A stretch of DNA of 64,000 nt from Alistipes megaguti (GCF_900604385.1 NZ_LR027382.1:2457001-2521000); one strand, 5' to 3'. Positions 1 to 8,330 are shown, counted from the stretch's first letter. Notes: generated by a model not told the origin, from the letters alone. Translations and numbers: made by a program.

Positions 1-74
1 CGGGCCTTGGATACGGAGTTATAGACCATCGCTCCGACGATGATCACGATCCAGAGTATGGTTGACGCGTCCAT
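1..74 (-). CDS. Partial small membrane protein (N-terminus only)
   Basis: An ATG at 72-74 (minus strand), 7 bases after the stop codon of the (p)ppGpp synthetase gene, opens a frame that runs off the left edge. The visible residues begin MDASTILWIVIIVGAMVYNS, one hydrophobic segment typical of an N-terminal membrane anchor, followed by a polar SKA. The close spacing suggests it is the last visible gene of a recA-spoT transcript. With about 24 residues visible, no family can be assigned. Confidence 0.6.
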   Translation of the reverse strand, partial: MDASTILWIVIIVGAMVYNSVSKA

Positions 75-81
75 AACGGGG

Positions 82-2307
82 TCAGTTCATGGTCCGTTTG
101 ATGGTTTCTATTCCTTTGATCTGGCGCAGTTTGTCCATGACGGCATTGAGACTCTCGGCATCCTTCACATAAAGACTGACGCTGCCTTCGAAGATTCCGT
201 CGTGGCTGTGGATGTTGACCTCGCGGATGTTGATGTTGAAGTCGTTTGTGACGACTTTGGCCAGGTCGAGCAGGAGCCCCTGCCGGTCGATTCCGCGCAG
301 TTCGGTGGTTACCAGGTAGGACATGGCCTTGTGCTGTGACCATTTGATCTCCTCCTTGACGATATTTTTGCCATACTGGGCGGCCAGCCGGTTCAATTCG
401 TCGCACGTGGCCTTGTGGACGATGATCTTGCCGGTTGCGGGATCGCGGTATCCGATGACCTTGTCGCCGGGGATAGGCTTGCAGCACTCGGCGATTTCGA
501 ACTGTGGTTCAGCCGAGGCATCCGACGTCGATGAAGGGGTGATCTCGCCGTCGGTCTGCGTCGTATCGTCCCCCTCGTCCTCCTCCTTCTTGGGGATAAA
601 GAGGGTCCAGAACTTGAGTATTTTGCTTTTGGCGTTGACCTTGAGGGCCTTGTCGAGATTCTCAAGCGTCACGATACCGGCTCCGATTTTGCTGTAGAGC
701 TCCTCTTTGTTGCTGCAGTCGTAAATGGGGACGATTTTGCGCAGGACGCGTCCGCTGAGCTTGACGTTCAGGGATTTCATCCTTTCGTCGAGCATCTGCA
801 TGCCGCGCTCGATGTTGTTCTGGCGCTCGCGCTTGAGGAAGCTCTTGATGGCCTGCTTGGCCTTGGCCGTGGTGACCACATCGAGCCATTCGGGTTTCGG
901 ACGGGCCGTGTCGGCTGTGATGATCTCGATCTGATCGCCGCTGTTGATCTGCGTGGTGATGGGCTCGAGCTTGTGGTTGATCTTGGCGCTGATGGCGTTG
1001 TTGCCGATCTTCGAGTGAATATCGTACGCGAAGTCGAGGGCCGTGGCGCCGTAGGGCATTTTCCGAGCCTCCCCTTTCGGTGTAAATACTACAATCTCTG
1101 ACGTATACAGCGATAACTTGAAGTTATCCAGGAAGTCGACGGCATTCTCCGTCGGGCTGTTCAGCGCCGCGCGGATCTGCTTGAGCCACTTGTCGAATTC
1201 GTCCTCGTCCTGCGAGATGGTGGCGTGTTTGTATTTCCAGTGGGCGGCGAAACCGCGCTCGGCGATATCCTCCATGCGCTGGGTGCGGATCTGCACCTCG
1301 ACCCAGACGCCGTCGGGTCCCATGACCGTCGAGTGCAACGCCTCGTATCCGTTGGCCTTGGGCATCGAGATCCAGTCGCGGAGCCGGTCGGGCTTGGGGG
1401 TGTAGATGTCGGTGATGGTCGAGTAGATCTGCCAGCACTGGGTCTTTTCCGAGGGGAACGGCAGGGGCTTGAAGACGATCCGGATGGCAAACAGGTCGTA
1501 AATCTCCTCGAAGGAGATCTGCTTGCGCTGCATCTTGCTCCAGATGGAGTAGACGCTCTTGACGCGGCCCGAGATCTCGTAGTTGATGTTGTCTCGGTTC
1601 AGGGCGGCAATGATCGGGGCGTTGAACTTGTCGATGAACTCCTTGCGGGAGGCCTCGCTCTCCTGAAGTTTGCGGGTGATCTCGGCATACTGCTGTGGGA
1701 AGCGATACTTCATGCAGAGATCCTCCAGCTCGCTTTTGATCGAGTACAAGCCGAGGCGATAGGCCAGCGGCGCGAAGAGGTAGATGGTCTCGCCGGTGAT
1801 CTTGATCTGCTTGTTGAGGGGCATCGAGCCGAGGGTTCGCATGTTGTGCAGCCGGTCGGCGATCTTGATCAGGATGACGCGCACATCGTCCGAGAGGGTC
1901 AGGAGCACCTTCCGGAAGTACTCGGCCTGCTCGGAGGTGTCGGCGTTGAAGACGCCGGACATTTTGGTGAGCCCGTCGACCATCGAGGCGATCTTGGGAC
2001 CGAAGATGCGCTCCATGTCCTCGACGGTGTACTCCGTATCCTCGACCACGTCGTGCAACAGGGCGGCGACGACGGATTTGACGCCCAGACCGATCTCCTC
2101 GATGACGATCTTGGCTACTGCAATAGGATGCAGGAGATACGGTTCGCCGGAGCGGCGCCGTACCCCCTCGTGAGCCTCTTTGGCGAGGAAAAACGCACGT
2201 TTGATCAGATTCCAGTCCTCATCGTTTTTGCAGATTCGGGTACAGGAGAGCAGCAGATCGTCCCATTTTTCCTTGATCAGGGCCTCATCCTCGGCAGTAT
2301 ATCCCAT
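82..2307 (-). CDS. spoT: Bifunctional (p)ppGpp synthetase/hydrolase (RelA/SpoT family)
   Basis: This 741-aa protein has the full Rel/SpoT architecture. An N-terminal HD hydrolase domain carries HDVVED at about residues 85-90. The synthetase domain contains MPKANGYEALHS and VQIRTQRMEDIAERG. A TGS domain (VVFTPKGEARKMPYGA) and a C-terminal ACT domain (LRGIDRQGLLLDLAKVV) follow. Both catalytic centres look intact, so it should make and degrade ppGpp/pppGpp in the stringent response, with the C-terminal half sensing the ribosome. It starts 3 bases after the recA stop, so the two are probably co-transcribed. Whether the genome has a second Rel protein cannot be seen here, so the symbol (rel or spoT) is provisional. 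Confidence 0.95.
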   Translation of the reverse strand: MGYTAEDEALIKEKWDDLLLSCTRICKNDEDWNLIKRAFFLAKEAHEGVRRRSGEPYLLHPIAVAKIVIEEIGLGVKSVVAALLHDVVEDTEYTVEDMERIFGPKIASMVDGLTKMSGVFNADTSEQAEYFRKVLLTLSDDVRVILIKIADRLHNMRTLGSMPLNKQIKITGETIYLFAPLAYRLGLYSIKSELEDLCMKYRFPQQYAEITRKLQESEASRKEFIDKFNAPIIAALNRDNINYEISGRVKSVYSIWSKMQRKQISFEEIYDLFAIRIVFKPLPFPSEKTQCWQIYSTITDIYTPKPDRLRDWISMPKANGYEALHSTVMGPDGVWVEVQIRTQRMEDIAERGFAAHWKYKHATISQDEDEFDKWLKQIRAALNSPTENAVDFLDNFKLSLYTSEIVVFTPKGEARKMPYGATALDFAYDIHSKIGNNAISAKINHKLEPITTQINSGDQIEIITADTARPKPEWLDVVTTAKAKQAIKSFLKRERQNNIERGMQMLDERMKSLNVKLSGRVLRKIVPIYDCSNKEELYSKIGAGIVTLENLDKALKVNAKSKILKFWTLFIPKKEEDEGDDTTQTDGEITPSSTSDASAEPQFEIAECCKPIPGDKVIGYRDPATGKIIVHKATCDELNRLAAQYGKNIVKEEIKWSQHKAMSYLVTTELRGIDRQGLLLDLAKVVTNDFNINIREVNIHSHDGIFEGSVSLYVKDAESLNAVMDKLRQIKGIETIKRTMN

Positions 2308-2310
2308 AGG

Positions 2311-3327
2311 CTACTCCTTTTTGGGGTTTTTCAGAGCTTCGCGGACCTTCTGTTCGATTTCGTCGGCGAGCTCCTTGTCGTTTTTGAGCAATTCCTTGAC
2401 GGCATCGCGTCCCTGGCCGATCTTGCGATCGCCGTACGAGAACCACGAACCGGCCTTTTTGATGATCCCGTAGTCGACGCCCAGGTCGATGATTTCGCCG
2501 ATCTTGGAGATACCCTCACCGAACATGATGTCGAACTCGGCGCGTTTGAACGGGGGTGCCACCTTGTTCTTGACGACCTTGACCTTCGTACGGGTACCCA
2601 ACTGCTCTTCGCCGTCCTTGATGACCGACATGCGGCGGATGTCGATCCGCACCGAGGCGTAGAATTTCAGGGCGTTACCGCCCGTCGTGGTCTCGGGGTT
2701 TCCGTAAACGACGCCGATCTTGTCGCGCAGCTGGTTGATGAAGATGCAGACGGTCTTGGTTTTGGAGATGCTGGCGGTGAGTTTACGCAGGGCCTGGGAC
2801 ATGAGTCGGGCCTGCAGACCCATCTTCGAGTCACCCATTTCGCCTTCGATTTCGGCCTTGGGGGTCAGAGCCGCCACGGAGTCGATGACGATGATGTCGA
2901 TGGCGCTCGAGCGGATCAGCGAATCGGCGATTTCGAGGGCCTGCTCGCCGTTGTCGGGCTGCGAGATCAGCAGGTTGTCGACATCGACGCCGAGTTTCTG
3001 GGCGTAATAGCTGTCGAAGGCGTGTTCGGCATCGATGAAGGCGGCGATACCGCCGGCCTTCTGGGCCTCGGCAATGGCGTGGATGGCCAGGGTGGTTTTA
3101 CCCGAGGATTCGGGACCGAAGATCTCGATGACACGCCCCTTGGGGTAACCGCCGACGCCGAGAGCCATGTCCAGGGTGATCGAGCCCGTGGGGATGACCG
3201 GGATGTCGTTGACCTCGGTGCTGTTCATGCGCATGATCGAGCCTTTTCCGAAGTCCTTCTCTATTTTTTGCATCACCGCGTCCAAAACCTTGAGTTTGTC
3301 CGCGTTAACAGGTACTTTTTCTGCCAT
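2311..3327 (-). CDS. recA: Recombinase RecA
   Basis: RecA is the ATP-dependent strand-exchange protein of homologous recombination and the SOS co-protease. The protein is 338 aa with Walker A GPESSGKTT near residue 70, the Walker B-like strand IIVIDSVAAL, the MAW-type motif region, and loop 2 around NQLRDKIGVVYGNPETTTGG. I start it at the ATG at 3325-3327 (MAEKVPVNADKLK), which gives a normal RecA length. The same frame stays open to 3558 only because upstream repeats lack stops; that 77-residue extension is Arg/Lys/Gly-rich low-complexity sequence. The gene is followed 3 bases later by the (p)ppGpp synthetase. No LexA-like operator is recognisable. Confidence 0.97.
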   Translation of the reverse strand: MAEKVPVNADKLKVLDAVMQKIEKDFGKGSIMRMNSTEVNDIPVIPTGSITLDMALGVGGYPKGRVIEIFGPESSGKTTLAIHAIAEAQKAGGIAAFIDAEHAFDSYYAQKLGVDVDNLLISQPDNGEQALEIADSLIRSSAIDIIVIDSVAALTPKAEIEGEMGDSKMGLQARLMSQALRKLTASISKTKTVCIFINQLRDKIGVVYGNPETTTGGNALKFYASVRIDIRRMSVIKDGEEQLGTRTKVKVVKNKVAPPFKRAEFDIMFGEGISKIGEIIDLGVDYGIIKKAGSWFSYGDRKIGQGRDAVKELLKNDKELADEIEQKVREALKNPKKE

Positions 3328-3630
3328 TTTGTGTATAGGTGTTACTTTGTTACTTTTCTTTGTCTTTTTTGTTCGGTCCGGCCGACTTTCCTGCGGCCGG
3401 GCCATTCGCGAAGGCCGTCTACCCTTTCCTTTGTGTCCGGTAGTCTTCCTGCGGCCGGTTGTCCGTCTCCGGTGATTGGCTCCCCTTCCTTTGTGTCCGG
3501 TTGCCTTTCCCCCTCTCTCCGGTGATTGGCTCCCCTTCCTTTGTGTCAGGTTGTCCATTCCCGGTAGCCTTTCCTGCGGCCGCTGTCCATCCCCCGGTAG
3601 TTGGCTCCCCTTTCCTTGGGGCCCGGTTGC
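3328..3630. repeat. Intergenic repeat region upstream of recA (~50-bp period)
   Basis: This 303-base gap holds degenerate direct repeats. Two near-identical units lie at about 3467-3503 and 3517-3553 (period 50), built around ggtgattggctccccttcct followed by ttgtgtc(c/a)ggttg. Weaker partial copies lie at about 3425-3463 and 3594-3629. No gene was found: the open frames through it are low-complexity. The recA promoter should lie here, but I see no clear TAnnTTTG box on the minus strand. Confidence 0.75.
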
Positions 3631-4110
3631 CTATTGCCGCTTTTCCTGCCTCATGCGTTCGAGCGCCTTCTCGGCCGGCGTGCGGTTGTCGGTTTTCATC
3701 CGCAGCGGAAAACGGATGTTCCGCGCATCGAGCTCCCGATCGGGATAGGGACTCCAGTTCCCGTTGTTGCCGATGCTGAAGCGCCAGTCACCCACGTCAA
3801 TTCCAGGGTCGGTCGGCGTGCTTCTACCCTGCTCTGTCCGGCTCTCCAGCGCCCTTTCGCGGGCCCTTTCGCGCATGGCGAGGTGGATTTTCCGCCGGGC
3901 CCTCTCGATGGGGTCGACCTCCAGACGCAGCCACCCGATATTTTCATCGAGCGGCTCCACGCCGAACGAGATGGCTCCATGCGGGATCCCGATCTGGGGG
4001 AGGCTCCTCGTTGCGGGACCTTCGTCCGGCCGCAACTCCTGCCCGACGCCCGATATCGGGTCGGCGATCAACAGCAAGGCAGTCAGAACGATATGTCGCG
4101 CAGCGGGCAT
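3631..4110 (-). CDS. Small secreted protein of unknown function
   Basis: A 159-aa protein starting MPAARHIVLTALLLIADP, an apparent signal peptide ending near GVGQ. The mature part is charged: a region with GAISFGVEPLDENIGWLRLEV, then a basic helix (IERARRKIHLAMRERARERA), a segment ending IGNNGNWSPYPDREL, and an Arg/Lys-rich tail (ALERMRQEKRQ). I recognise no family. The ATG at 4108-4110 lies 8 bases after the bcp stop; the longer frame back to 4284 overlaps bcp and is rejected. It is probably co-transcribed with bcp and acts in the periplasm or envelope. Confidence 0.7.
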   Translation of the reverse strand: MPAARHIVLTALLLIADPISGVGQELRPDEGPATRSLPQIGIPHGAISFGVEPLDENIGWLRLEVDPIERARRKIHLAMRERARERALESRTEQGRSTPTDPGIDVGDWRFSIGNNGNWSPYPDRELDARNIRFPLRMKTDNRTPAEKALERMRQEKRQ

Positions 4111-4118
4111 TGCTTCGG

Positions 4119-4580
4119 CTATTTGTAGGCGTCGACGATCTGCTGATAGTGATTCTTGGTATCGACCTTTGTGAAGACCTTTTCGATGCGGCCTTCGGCG
4201 TCGATGACGAAGGTCGTGCGCAGCACGCCCATGTATTTGCGTCCGTACATCGACTTTTCGGCCCACACGCCGAAGGCTTCGCATACCGAGTGGTCGGTAT
4301 CGGCCAGCAGCGTGAAGTTCAGGTCGTGCCTGGCACAGAAATTCTGATGCGAGCGTTCGCTGTCGGGGCTGACACCGATGATCCGGAACCCCATGCGGGC
4401 GAGCTCCTCCTTACCGTCGCGGAGGCTTTTGGCTTCGAGCGTACACCCCGAGGTGTTGTCCTTGGGATAGAAGTAGAGGATTGTCCGCTGTCCGCGCAGG
4501 TCGGCAAGCGTCAGAGTCTCACCATTCTGCGTGGTGGATCGGAAATCGGGGGCCATATCCCCGGGTTGCAAGGTTGTCAT
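4119..4580 (-). CDS. bcp: Thiol peroxidase Bcp (peroxiredoxin, AhpC/TSA family)
   Basis: A 153-aa peroxiredoxin of the Bcp/PrxQ group, which reduces hydrogen and organic peroxides using thioredoxin-type donors. The fold begins MAPDFRSTTQNGETLTL. The peroxidatic cysteine lies in FYPKDNTSGCTLEAKSLRD, about residue 46. The resolving cysteine five residues later in the common GCTxxAC form is replaced (CTLEAK), so this may be a 1-Cys enzyme or may use another cysteine such as those in NFCARHD or SVCEAFG. A TACCTTTG box lies about 30 bases upstream. A small secreted-protein gene follows. Confidence 0.93.
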   Translation of the reverse strand: MTTLQPGDMAPDFRSTTQNGETLTLADLRGQRTILYFYPKDNTSGCTLEAKSLRDGKEELARMGFRIIGVSPDSERSHQNFCARHDLNFTLLADTDHSVCEAFGVWAEKSMYGRKYMGVLRTTFVIDAEGRIEKVFTKVDTKNHYQQIVDAYK

Positions 4581-4608
4581 AGGTCTTACCGAGAAAAAAT
4601 CAGTTGTT

Positions 4609-4616
4609 CAAAGGTA
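4609..4616 (-). promoter_or_regulatory. Putative Bacteroidetes -7 box for bcp
   Basis: On the minus strand this reads TACCTTTG, an exact match to TAnnTTTG, 28 bases upstream of the bcp ATG. No convincing -33 element is present at the right spacing, so this rests on the -7 box and position. Confidence 0.5.
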
Positions 4617-4662
4617 GGAAAAATTCTGGTTATTTCCGTGCTTTTCGGGGCGAAAAATTGGC

Positions 4663-4875
4663 TCAGTCCCACTGATAGGTCACTTCGATCTGCTCTTCGA
4701 ACTCCTCCTGCGAGGCGTTGAGCCGGCGGTGGCAGGCCGGGCAGCGGATGGCCGTTTCGGTCTCGACATACTCGCCGCAGCCGACGCACATCGGCAATAC
4801 CCCGTAACCGGGCTGCATGTAGTGGTCAAACCGGGCACCGCAGTGCTTGCATCTGATTTTGTAGGCTGTTCCCAT
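4663..4875 (-). CDS. Small zinc-ribbon protein
   Basis: A 70-aa protein with three CxxC knuckles: CKHC near residue 9, CVGC near residue 30 and CPAC near residue 45. These are enough for at least one zinc ribbon. The C-terminus is acidic (QEEFEEQIEVTYQWD). It looks like a compact cytoplasmic metal-binding protein, perhaps binding nucleic acid or protein, but no function can be assigned. It stands alone between bcp and carbonic anhydrase genes on the same strand, with 82 bases to the bcp start. Confidence 0.75.
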   Translation of the reverse strand: MGTAYKIRCKHCGARFDHYMQPGYGVLPMCVGCGEYVETETAIRCPACHRRLNASQEEFEEQIEVTYQWD

Positions 4876-5186
4876 AATCGTAAGTTTTTATTGGTTCACG
4901 ATGCAAAGGAACAGTCTGTGAGTGACAGGTTGTGTCACGGCAATGGTGAGGGCCGAATTTTTTTTCATCCCGTCCGGGTCAAGGCGCAAAAAATCGGTCG
5001 AGACGCCCGGATCCGGTCTACATGAAAGCCGGTTTTCAGTCCTGACGTGATTCCGCCAGGCTCCGGAACCTGGCGGTTTCTCCGCTATGTCCCGACCCGG
5101 ACGCTTCCGGCGTGGGATCTCCGCACCAGCGGAATACTCCGGAGCTTTTCAGTCTGACCGGCAGCGTGTTTCAGCCGGTCTGGACC
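4876..5186. other. Intergenic region with hairpins, no gene seen
   Basis: This 311-base gap has no credible coding frame. It holds two inverted repeats. One has arms 5053-5060 and 5069-5076 (ccgccagg / cctggcgg) followed by ttt. The other has arms 5156-5162 and 5174-5180 (gaccggc / gccggtc), immediately downstream of the carbonic anhydrase stop, and is probably its terminator. The promoter of the zinc-ribbon gene must lie here, but no exact TAnnTTTG box was found. Confidence 0.5.
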
Positions 5187-5750
5187 CTACTTCTCAGCCG
5201 CTTCCGGCTCCTGAATCGGACGCAGTTCGCCCGTGGTGGAGTCCATGATGTAGCCCTTGACGACGATGTCGCCGGGGACGAGCGGGTGGTTGCGCACCAG
5301 ATCCACGGTCTCCAGCACGGCGGCTTCGGTATCGTCGAAGCCGTGAAGCCACTGGTCGAGGTCGATTCCGCAATGCTTCATCAGCGAGATATGGTGCTCG
5401 GGGATTCCGCGCTGCTTCATCAGGTGCTGCATCTCGGCGCTGTCCATGCCCTGCACGCCGCAGTTGGTGTGTCCGATGATCATCACCTCGTTGACGCCCA
5501 GTTCATAGATCGCCACGAGCAGGCTGCGCACCGTGCTGTCGAAGGGGTTGGTGATCGTTCCGCCGGCGTTCTTGATGATCTTCACGTCGCCGTTCCGCAG
5601 CCCGAGGGCCGCCGGGAGCAGCTCCACCAGCCGGGTGTCCATGCAGGTGACGATGGCGATGCGTTTGTTGGGATATTTGTCCGTGATGAATCGTTCGTAA
5701 CCCTTTTCGGCGACGAAACGCCGGTTGTATGCGAGAATTTCGTCGATCAT
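5187..5750 (-). CDS. Beta-class carbonic anhydrase
   Basis: A 187-aa cytoplasmic zinc enzyme interconverting CO2 and bicarbonate. The beta-class zinc ligands are visible: Cys and Asp in TCMDTRL (about residues 35-41, with the Asp-Arg pair that gates the zinc) and His-x2-Cys in GHTNCGVQG (about residues 93-101). The core NAGGTITN also matches the family. It resembles the short clade that includes Bacillus YtiB-like proteins. It starts 12 bases after the WYL regulator stop, so the two may be co-transcribed, which could hint at control by that regulator. Confidence 0.93.
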   Translation of the reverse strand: MIDEILAYNRRFVAEKGYERFITDKYPNKRIAIVTCMDTRLVELLPAALGLRNGDVKIIKNAGGTITNPFDSTVRSLLVAIYELGVNEVMIIGHTNCGVQGMDSAEMQHLMKQRGIPEHHISLMKHCGIDLDQWLHGFDDTEAAVLETVDLVRNHPLVPGDIVVKGYIMDSTTGELRPIQEPEAAEK

Positions 5751-5762
5751 GTCGTTGTTGTG

Positions 5763-6659
5763 TTATTTCAGATTTCTGGCTATGTATGTTTTGATGTATT
5801 CGGTCAGTTCGGGGGAGTCGACGATGCGGATGTCGTCGAGCAGCCCCACGACGAAACGCCCCACGCCGGCCATTCCGGCCACCTCGGTGTCGAGCATCCA
5901 GCGTCCGCGACCCAATGGCCGGATGTCGCGTTCGGCCAGCGGATACTCCTCGCAGAGGAGGTTGTAGGCCAGCAGTCCGAGTTCGAGCCGTACGCGGTGG
6001 CGCTGCTGGCCGTGGATGCGGAAGATGTCGATGAACCCCTCCTCGTGCTGCGCTTCGTACTCCCAGGGCGAGTCGGCGAGTTCGACCTCGCCGATTCGGG
6101 CCGTCTTGAAGAGTTTGTTCGAATGGCTTTCGGGGTCGTAGCACCACACCTGTACGTAGTTGGTCGTAAAGGCGAAGGGTTCGACCCTCCGGTCGCGGAC
6201 TTCGCCGCCGTGGCCCGACTGGTAGCCGTGCAGGACGGCCTGACGGTGCTCCTCGATGGCCTCGATCAGCCGGTGGATGTTCGGGGCATTCTTGCCGCGC
6301 ACGACCGTATCGGCCAGCGAGCGGTTGTCGTAGACCGAGTAGAGTTTTCGTTTGAGGTTCTGCTTCAGCAGGTTCGTGTCGTCGATGTTCTCGATGGCCC
6401 GCTTCAGGATGACGGCCTCCTCCTCGGTGAAGTGGACCAGCTGGGAGATGTCGCGGAAATGGGGGGACTCCTTGTCCAGGCGGATGCAGTCGCCCGACTT
6501 CTTGATGACGAAGCCCGCTTCGCGGAAGGTGTCGATGTATCGGTAGACGGTCCTGCGCGACATGGCGAGGCGTTCGGCCAGCTGGTCGACGTTGTAGGTG
6601 GTGTTTGCCGTGAGCATCTTCATAAGGCGCAGCAGCCGTTCGAGCTTGGGTTGATCCAT
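5763..6659 (-). CDS. HTH/WYL-domain transcriptional regulator
   Basis: A 298-aa regulator. The N-terminal winged helix (residues ~1-60, MDQPKLERLLRLMKMLT to MSRRTVYRYIDTFREAGF) is a DeoR/HTH_11-type DNA-binding domain. The middle and C-terminal parts fit a WYL ligand-sensing domain. WYL proteins often sense nucleotides or nucleic acids, but the ligand here is unknown. I use the ATG at 6657-6659; the frame extends to 6803 but would overlap the dnaA terminator and add low-complexity sequence. It lies upstream of carbonic anhydrase in the same direction. A TATCTTTA box at 6681-6688 could drive it. Confidence 0.85.
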   Translation of the reverse strand: MDQPKLERLLRLMKMLTANTTYNVDQLAERLAMSRRTVYRYIDTFREAGFVIKKSGDCIRLDKESPHFRDISQLVHFTEEEAVILKRAIENIDDTNLLKQNLKRKLYSVYDNRSLADTVVRGKNAPNIHRLIEAIEEHRQAVLHGYQSGHGGEVRDRRVEPFAFTTNYVQVWCYDPESHSNKLFKTARIGEVELADSPWEYEAQHEEGFIDIFRIHGQQRHRVRLELGLLAYNLLCEEYPLAERDIRPLGRGRWMLDTEVAGMAGVGRFVVGLLDDIRIVDSPELTEYIKTYIARNLK

Positions 6660-6680
6660 GCGGGTGTCGTTTTTACCGGG

Positions 6681-6688
6681 TAAAGATA
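6681..6688 (-). promoter_or_regulatory. Putative -7 box for the WYL regulator
   Basis: The minus strand reads TATCTTTA, one mismatch from TAnnTTTG, 21 bases upstream of the regulator ATG. It sits directly after the hairpin that ends dnaA. Confidence 0.35.
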
Positions 6689-6693
6689 TGGAA

Positions 6694-6719
6694 AAACCGC
6701 AACAATAAAGTTGCGGTTT
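6694..6719 (-). terminator. Hairpin downstream of dnaA
   Basis: Perfect 10-base arms, aaaccgcaac (6694-6703) and gttgcggttt (6710-6719), enclose a 6-base loop. On the minus strand the right-hand arm is followed by further T residues. It lies 58 bases past the dnaA stop and should separate dnaA from the WYL regulator. Confidence 0.65.
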
Positions 6720-6777
6720 GCTCTTTTTTTCTCCATTCGGAGCCTTTCTGGCGCCCACTTGCCCTCCCCCTCCCGAC

Positions 6778-8190
6778 TTATTGGGCCAGGGCGCGCTTTT
6801 CAATCTCCTCGACCTGACGGCGGAAGGCCTTGTCGGTCTCCATGAGGTTGGTGACGGCCTTGCAGGAGTGCAATACCGTGGCGTGGTTGCGGCCTCCGAT
6901 GGCCGATCCGATGGCCGTCAGCGGGGCCTTGGTGTGCTGCTTGGCCAGATACATGGCGATCTGGCGAGCCTGGGCGATCTCCCGCGTACGCTCGGTGGAG
7001 TTGAAGCGGTCGTGATCCAGATTGAGGTACTGGCAGACCACGTCGATGATGTGGTCGATGGTGATCTCCTTCTGGTTGATCTTGACGTAGACCTTCAGGA
7101 TCTCCTTGGCCAGCGACGTGGTGATCTTGCGTCCGAGGAACGAGGCATTTGCCACCAGCGACGACAAGGCTCCTTCAATCTCCCGCACGTTGGCCGAGAT
7201 GTTGTCGGCCAGGTAGGTGACGACCTCGTCCGAGATCTGGGCGCCGAGCTTCCGGGCCTTGGCGCGGATGATCTTGAGTTTGGTGTCGTAATCGGGTGTG
7301 TTGAGCTGTGCGGACAACCCCCACTTGAAGCGGGTCAGCAGACGCTGTTCGATATCCTTCAACTCGACGGGCGGCTTGTCTGACGTGAGGATCAGCTGCT
7401 TGCCGGCCAGCTGCAGGTGGTTGAAGATGTTGAAGAAGGCGTTCTGCGTACCGGTCTTTCCGGTCAGTTCCTGGATGTCGTCGATGATCAGCACGTCGAT
7501 CATCTGGTAGAAGTGGATGAAATCGGGGATTTCACCGTTCTTGTAGGCGGTCTGGAACTGGGCCTGGAACTTGTTCATCGAGACGTAGAGGACCTGCAGT
7601 TCGGGATGACGTTCGCGCACCTCGTGGCCGATGGACTGGACGATATGGGTTTTCCCGAGCCCCGAATCACCATATATATATAGGGGATTGAAGGGGTTGT
7701 TTCCGGGGTTGACGGCGACGGACATGCCGGCCGAGCGGGCCAAGCGGTTGCACTCGCCCTCGATGAAGGTGGCGAACGTCAGGTTGGGGTTCAGCTGGGG
7801 ATCGATAACGATCTTCTTGAGCCCGGGAATGACGAACGGATTTTTTATATTTGCGGTGTTCGTCTGCGTATTGAACTGGGCGATGGCCGTTGTGTCGGCA
7901 TCGGCGGCTACGGGGACGGACTGCGAGGCGGCGCGAGGCACGGCATAGTGGAGCCGGGTCTGCTGGCCGTAGAGCTGCGAGATGATGGGCCGCAGGAAGG
8001 GGATGTAGTTCTTCTCGATCTGGCGGACGTAGCTCTCGTTGGGCACCCTCAGACGGAGCGTCGTGCCGTCGAATTCGAGTGGCACGATGGGCTGGAACCA
8101 CTTGCGAAACTCCTCTTCGGAGGTCTGGGCCTTGATTCGGTCCAGGCAGTGTTGCCACGTATCGCTGTATGTCTGCGAATTGTTAAACAT
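6778..8190 (-). CDS. dnaA: Chromosomal replication initiator protein DnaA
   Basis: DnaA binds DnaA boxes and melts the origin. From the ATG at 8188-8190 the protein has 470 aa. Domain I begins TYSDTWQHCLDRIKAQ. Domain III (AAA+) has Walker A GDSGLGKT at about 174-181 and Walker B VLIIDDIQE at about 233-241. Domain IV carries the DNA-binding signature GGRNHATVLHSCKAV near the C-terminus. An in-frame GTG at 8217 would add nine residues (MSKIVQPLD); I prefer the ATG, but this is uncertain. The gene is divergent from the phosphosugar mutase gene across an AT-rich spacer with a consensus DnaA box at 8226-8234. Confidence 0.96.
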   Translation of the reverse strand: MFNNSQTYSDTWQHCLDRIKAQTSEEEFRKWFQPIVPLEFDGTTLRLRVPNESYVRQIEKNYIPFLRPIISQLYGQQTRLHYAVPRAASQSVPVAADADTTAIAQFNTQTNTANIKNPFVIPGLKKIVIDPQLNPNLTFATFIEGECNRLARSAGMSVAVNPGNNPFNPLYIYGDSGLGKTHIVQSIGHEVRERHPELQVLYVSMNKFQAQFQTAYKNGEIPDFIHFYQMIDVLIIDDIQELTGKTGTQNAFFNIFNHLQLAGKQLILTSDKPPVELKDIEQRLLTRFKWGLSAQLNTPDYDTKLKIIRAKARKLGAQISDEVVTYLADNISANVREIEGALSSLVANASFLGRKITTSLAKEILKVYVKINQKEITIDHIIDVVCQYLNLDHDRFNSTERTREIAQARQIAMYLAKQHTKAPLTAIGSAIGGRNHATVLHSCKAVTNLMETDKAFRRQVEEIEKRALAQ

Positions 8191-8225
8191 GTCCAAGGGT
8201 TGCACTATTTTTGACACGACAAAGT

Positions 8226-8234
8226 TGTGAATAA
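8226..8234 (-). promoter_or_regulatory. DnaA-box match in the dnaA leader
   Basis: The minus strand reads TTATTCACA, an exact match to the DnaA-box consensus TTWTNCACA, 36 bases upstream of the chosen dnaA ATG. A single box here would fit DnaA autoregulation, known in other bacteria. I saw no cluster of boxes in the spacer, so it is not by itself an origin. Confidence 0.5.
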
Positions 8235-8330
8235 TTTTGTAAAAAGATTCTCGAAATTGGGTTGCAAATCTCCTTTTTTTATATATAGAAAAACAACGGT
8301 TTCCGGAGATCGAAATTTAACTTGTTGATA

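Noticed and set aside
3328..3558. N-terminal extension of RecA
   Set aside because: Low-complexity translation of repeats; RecA homology begins at MAEKVPVNADK.
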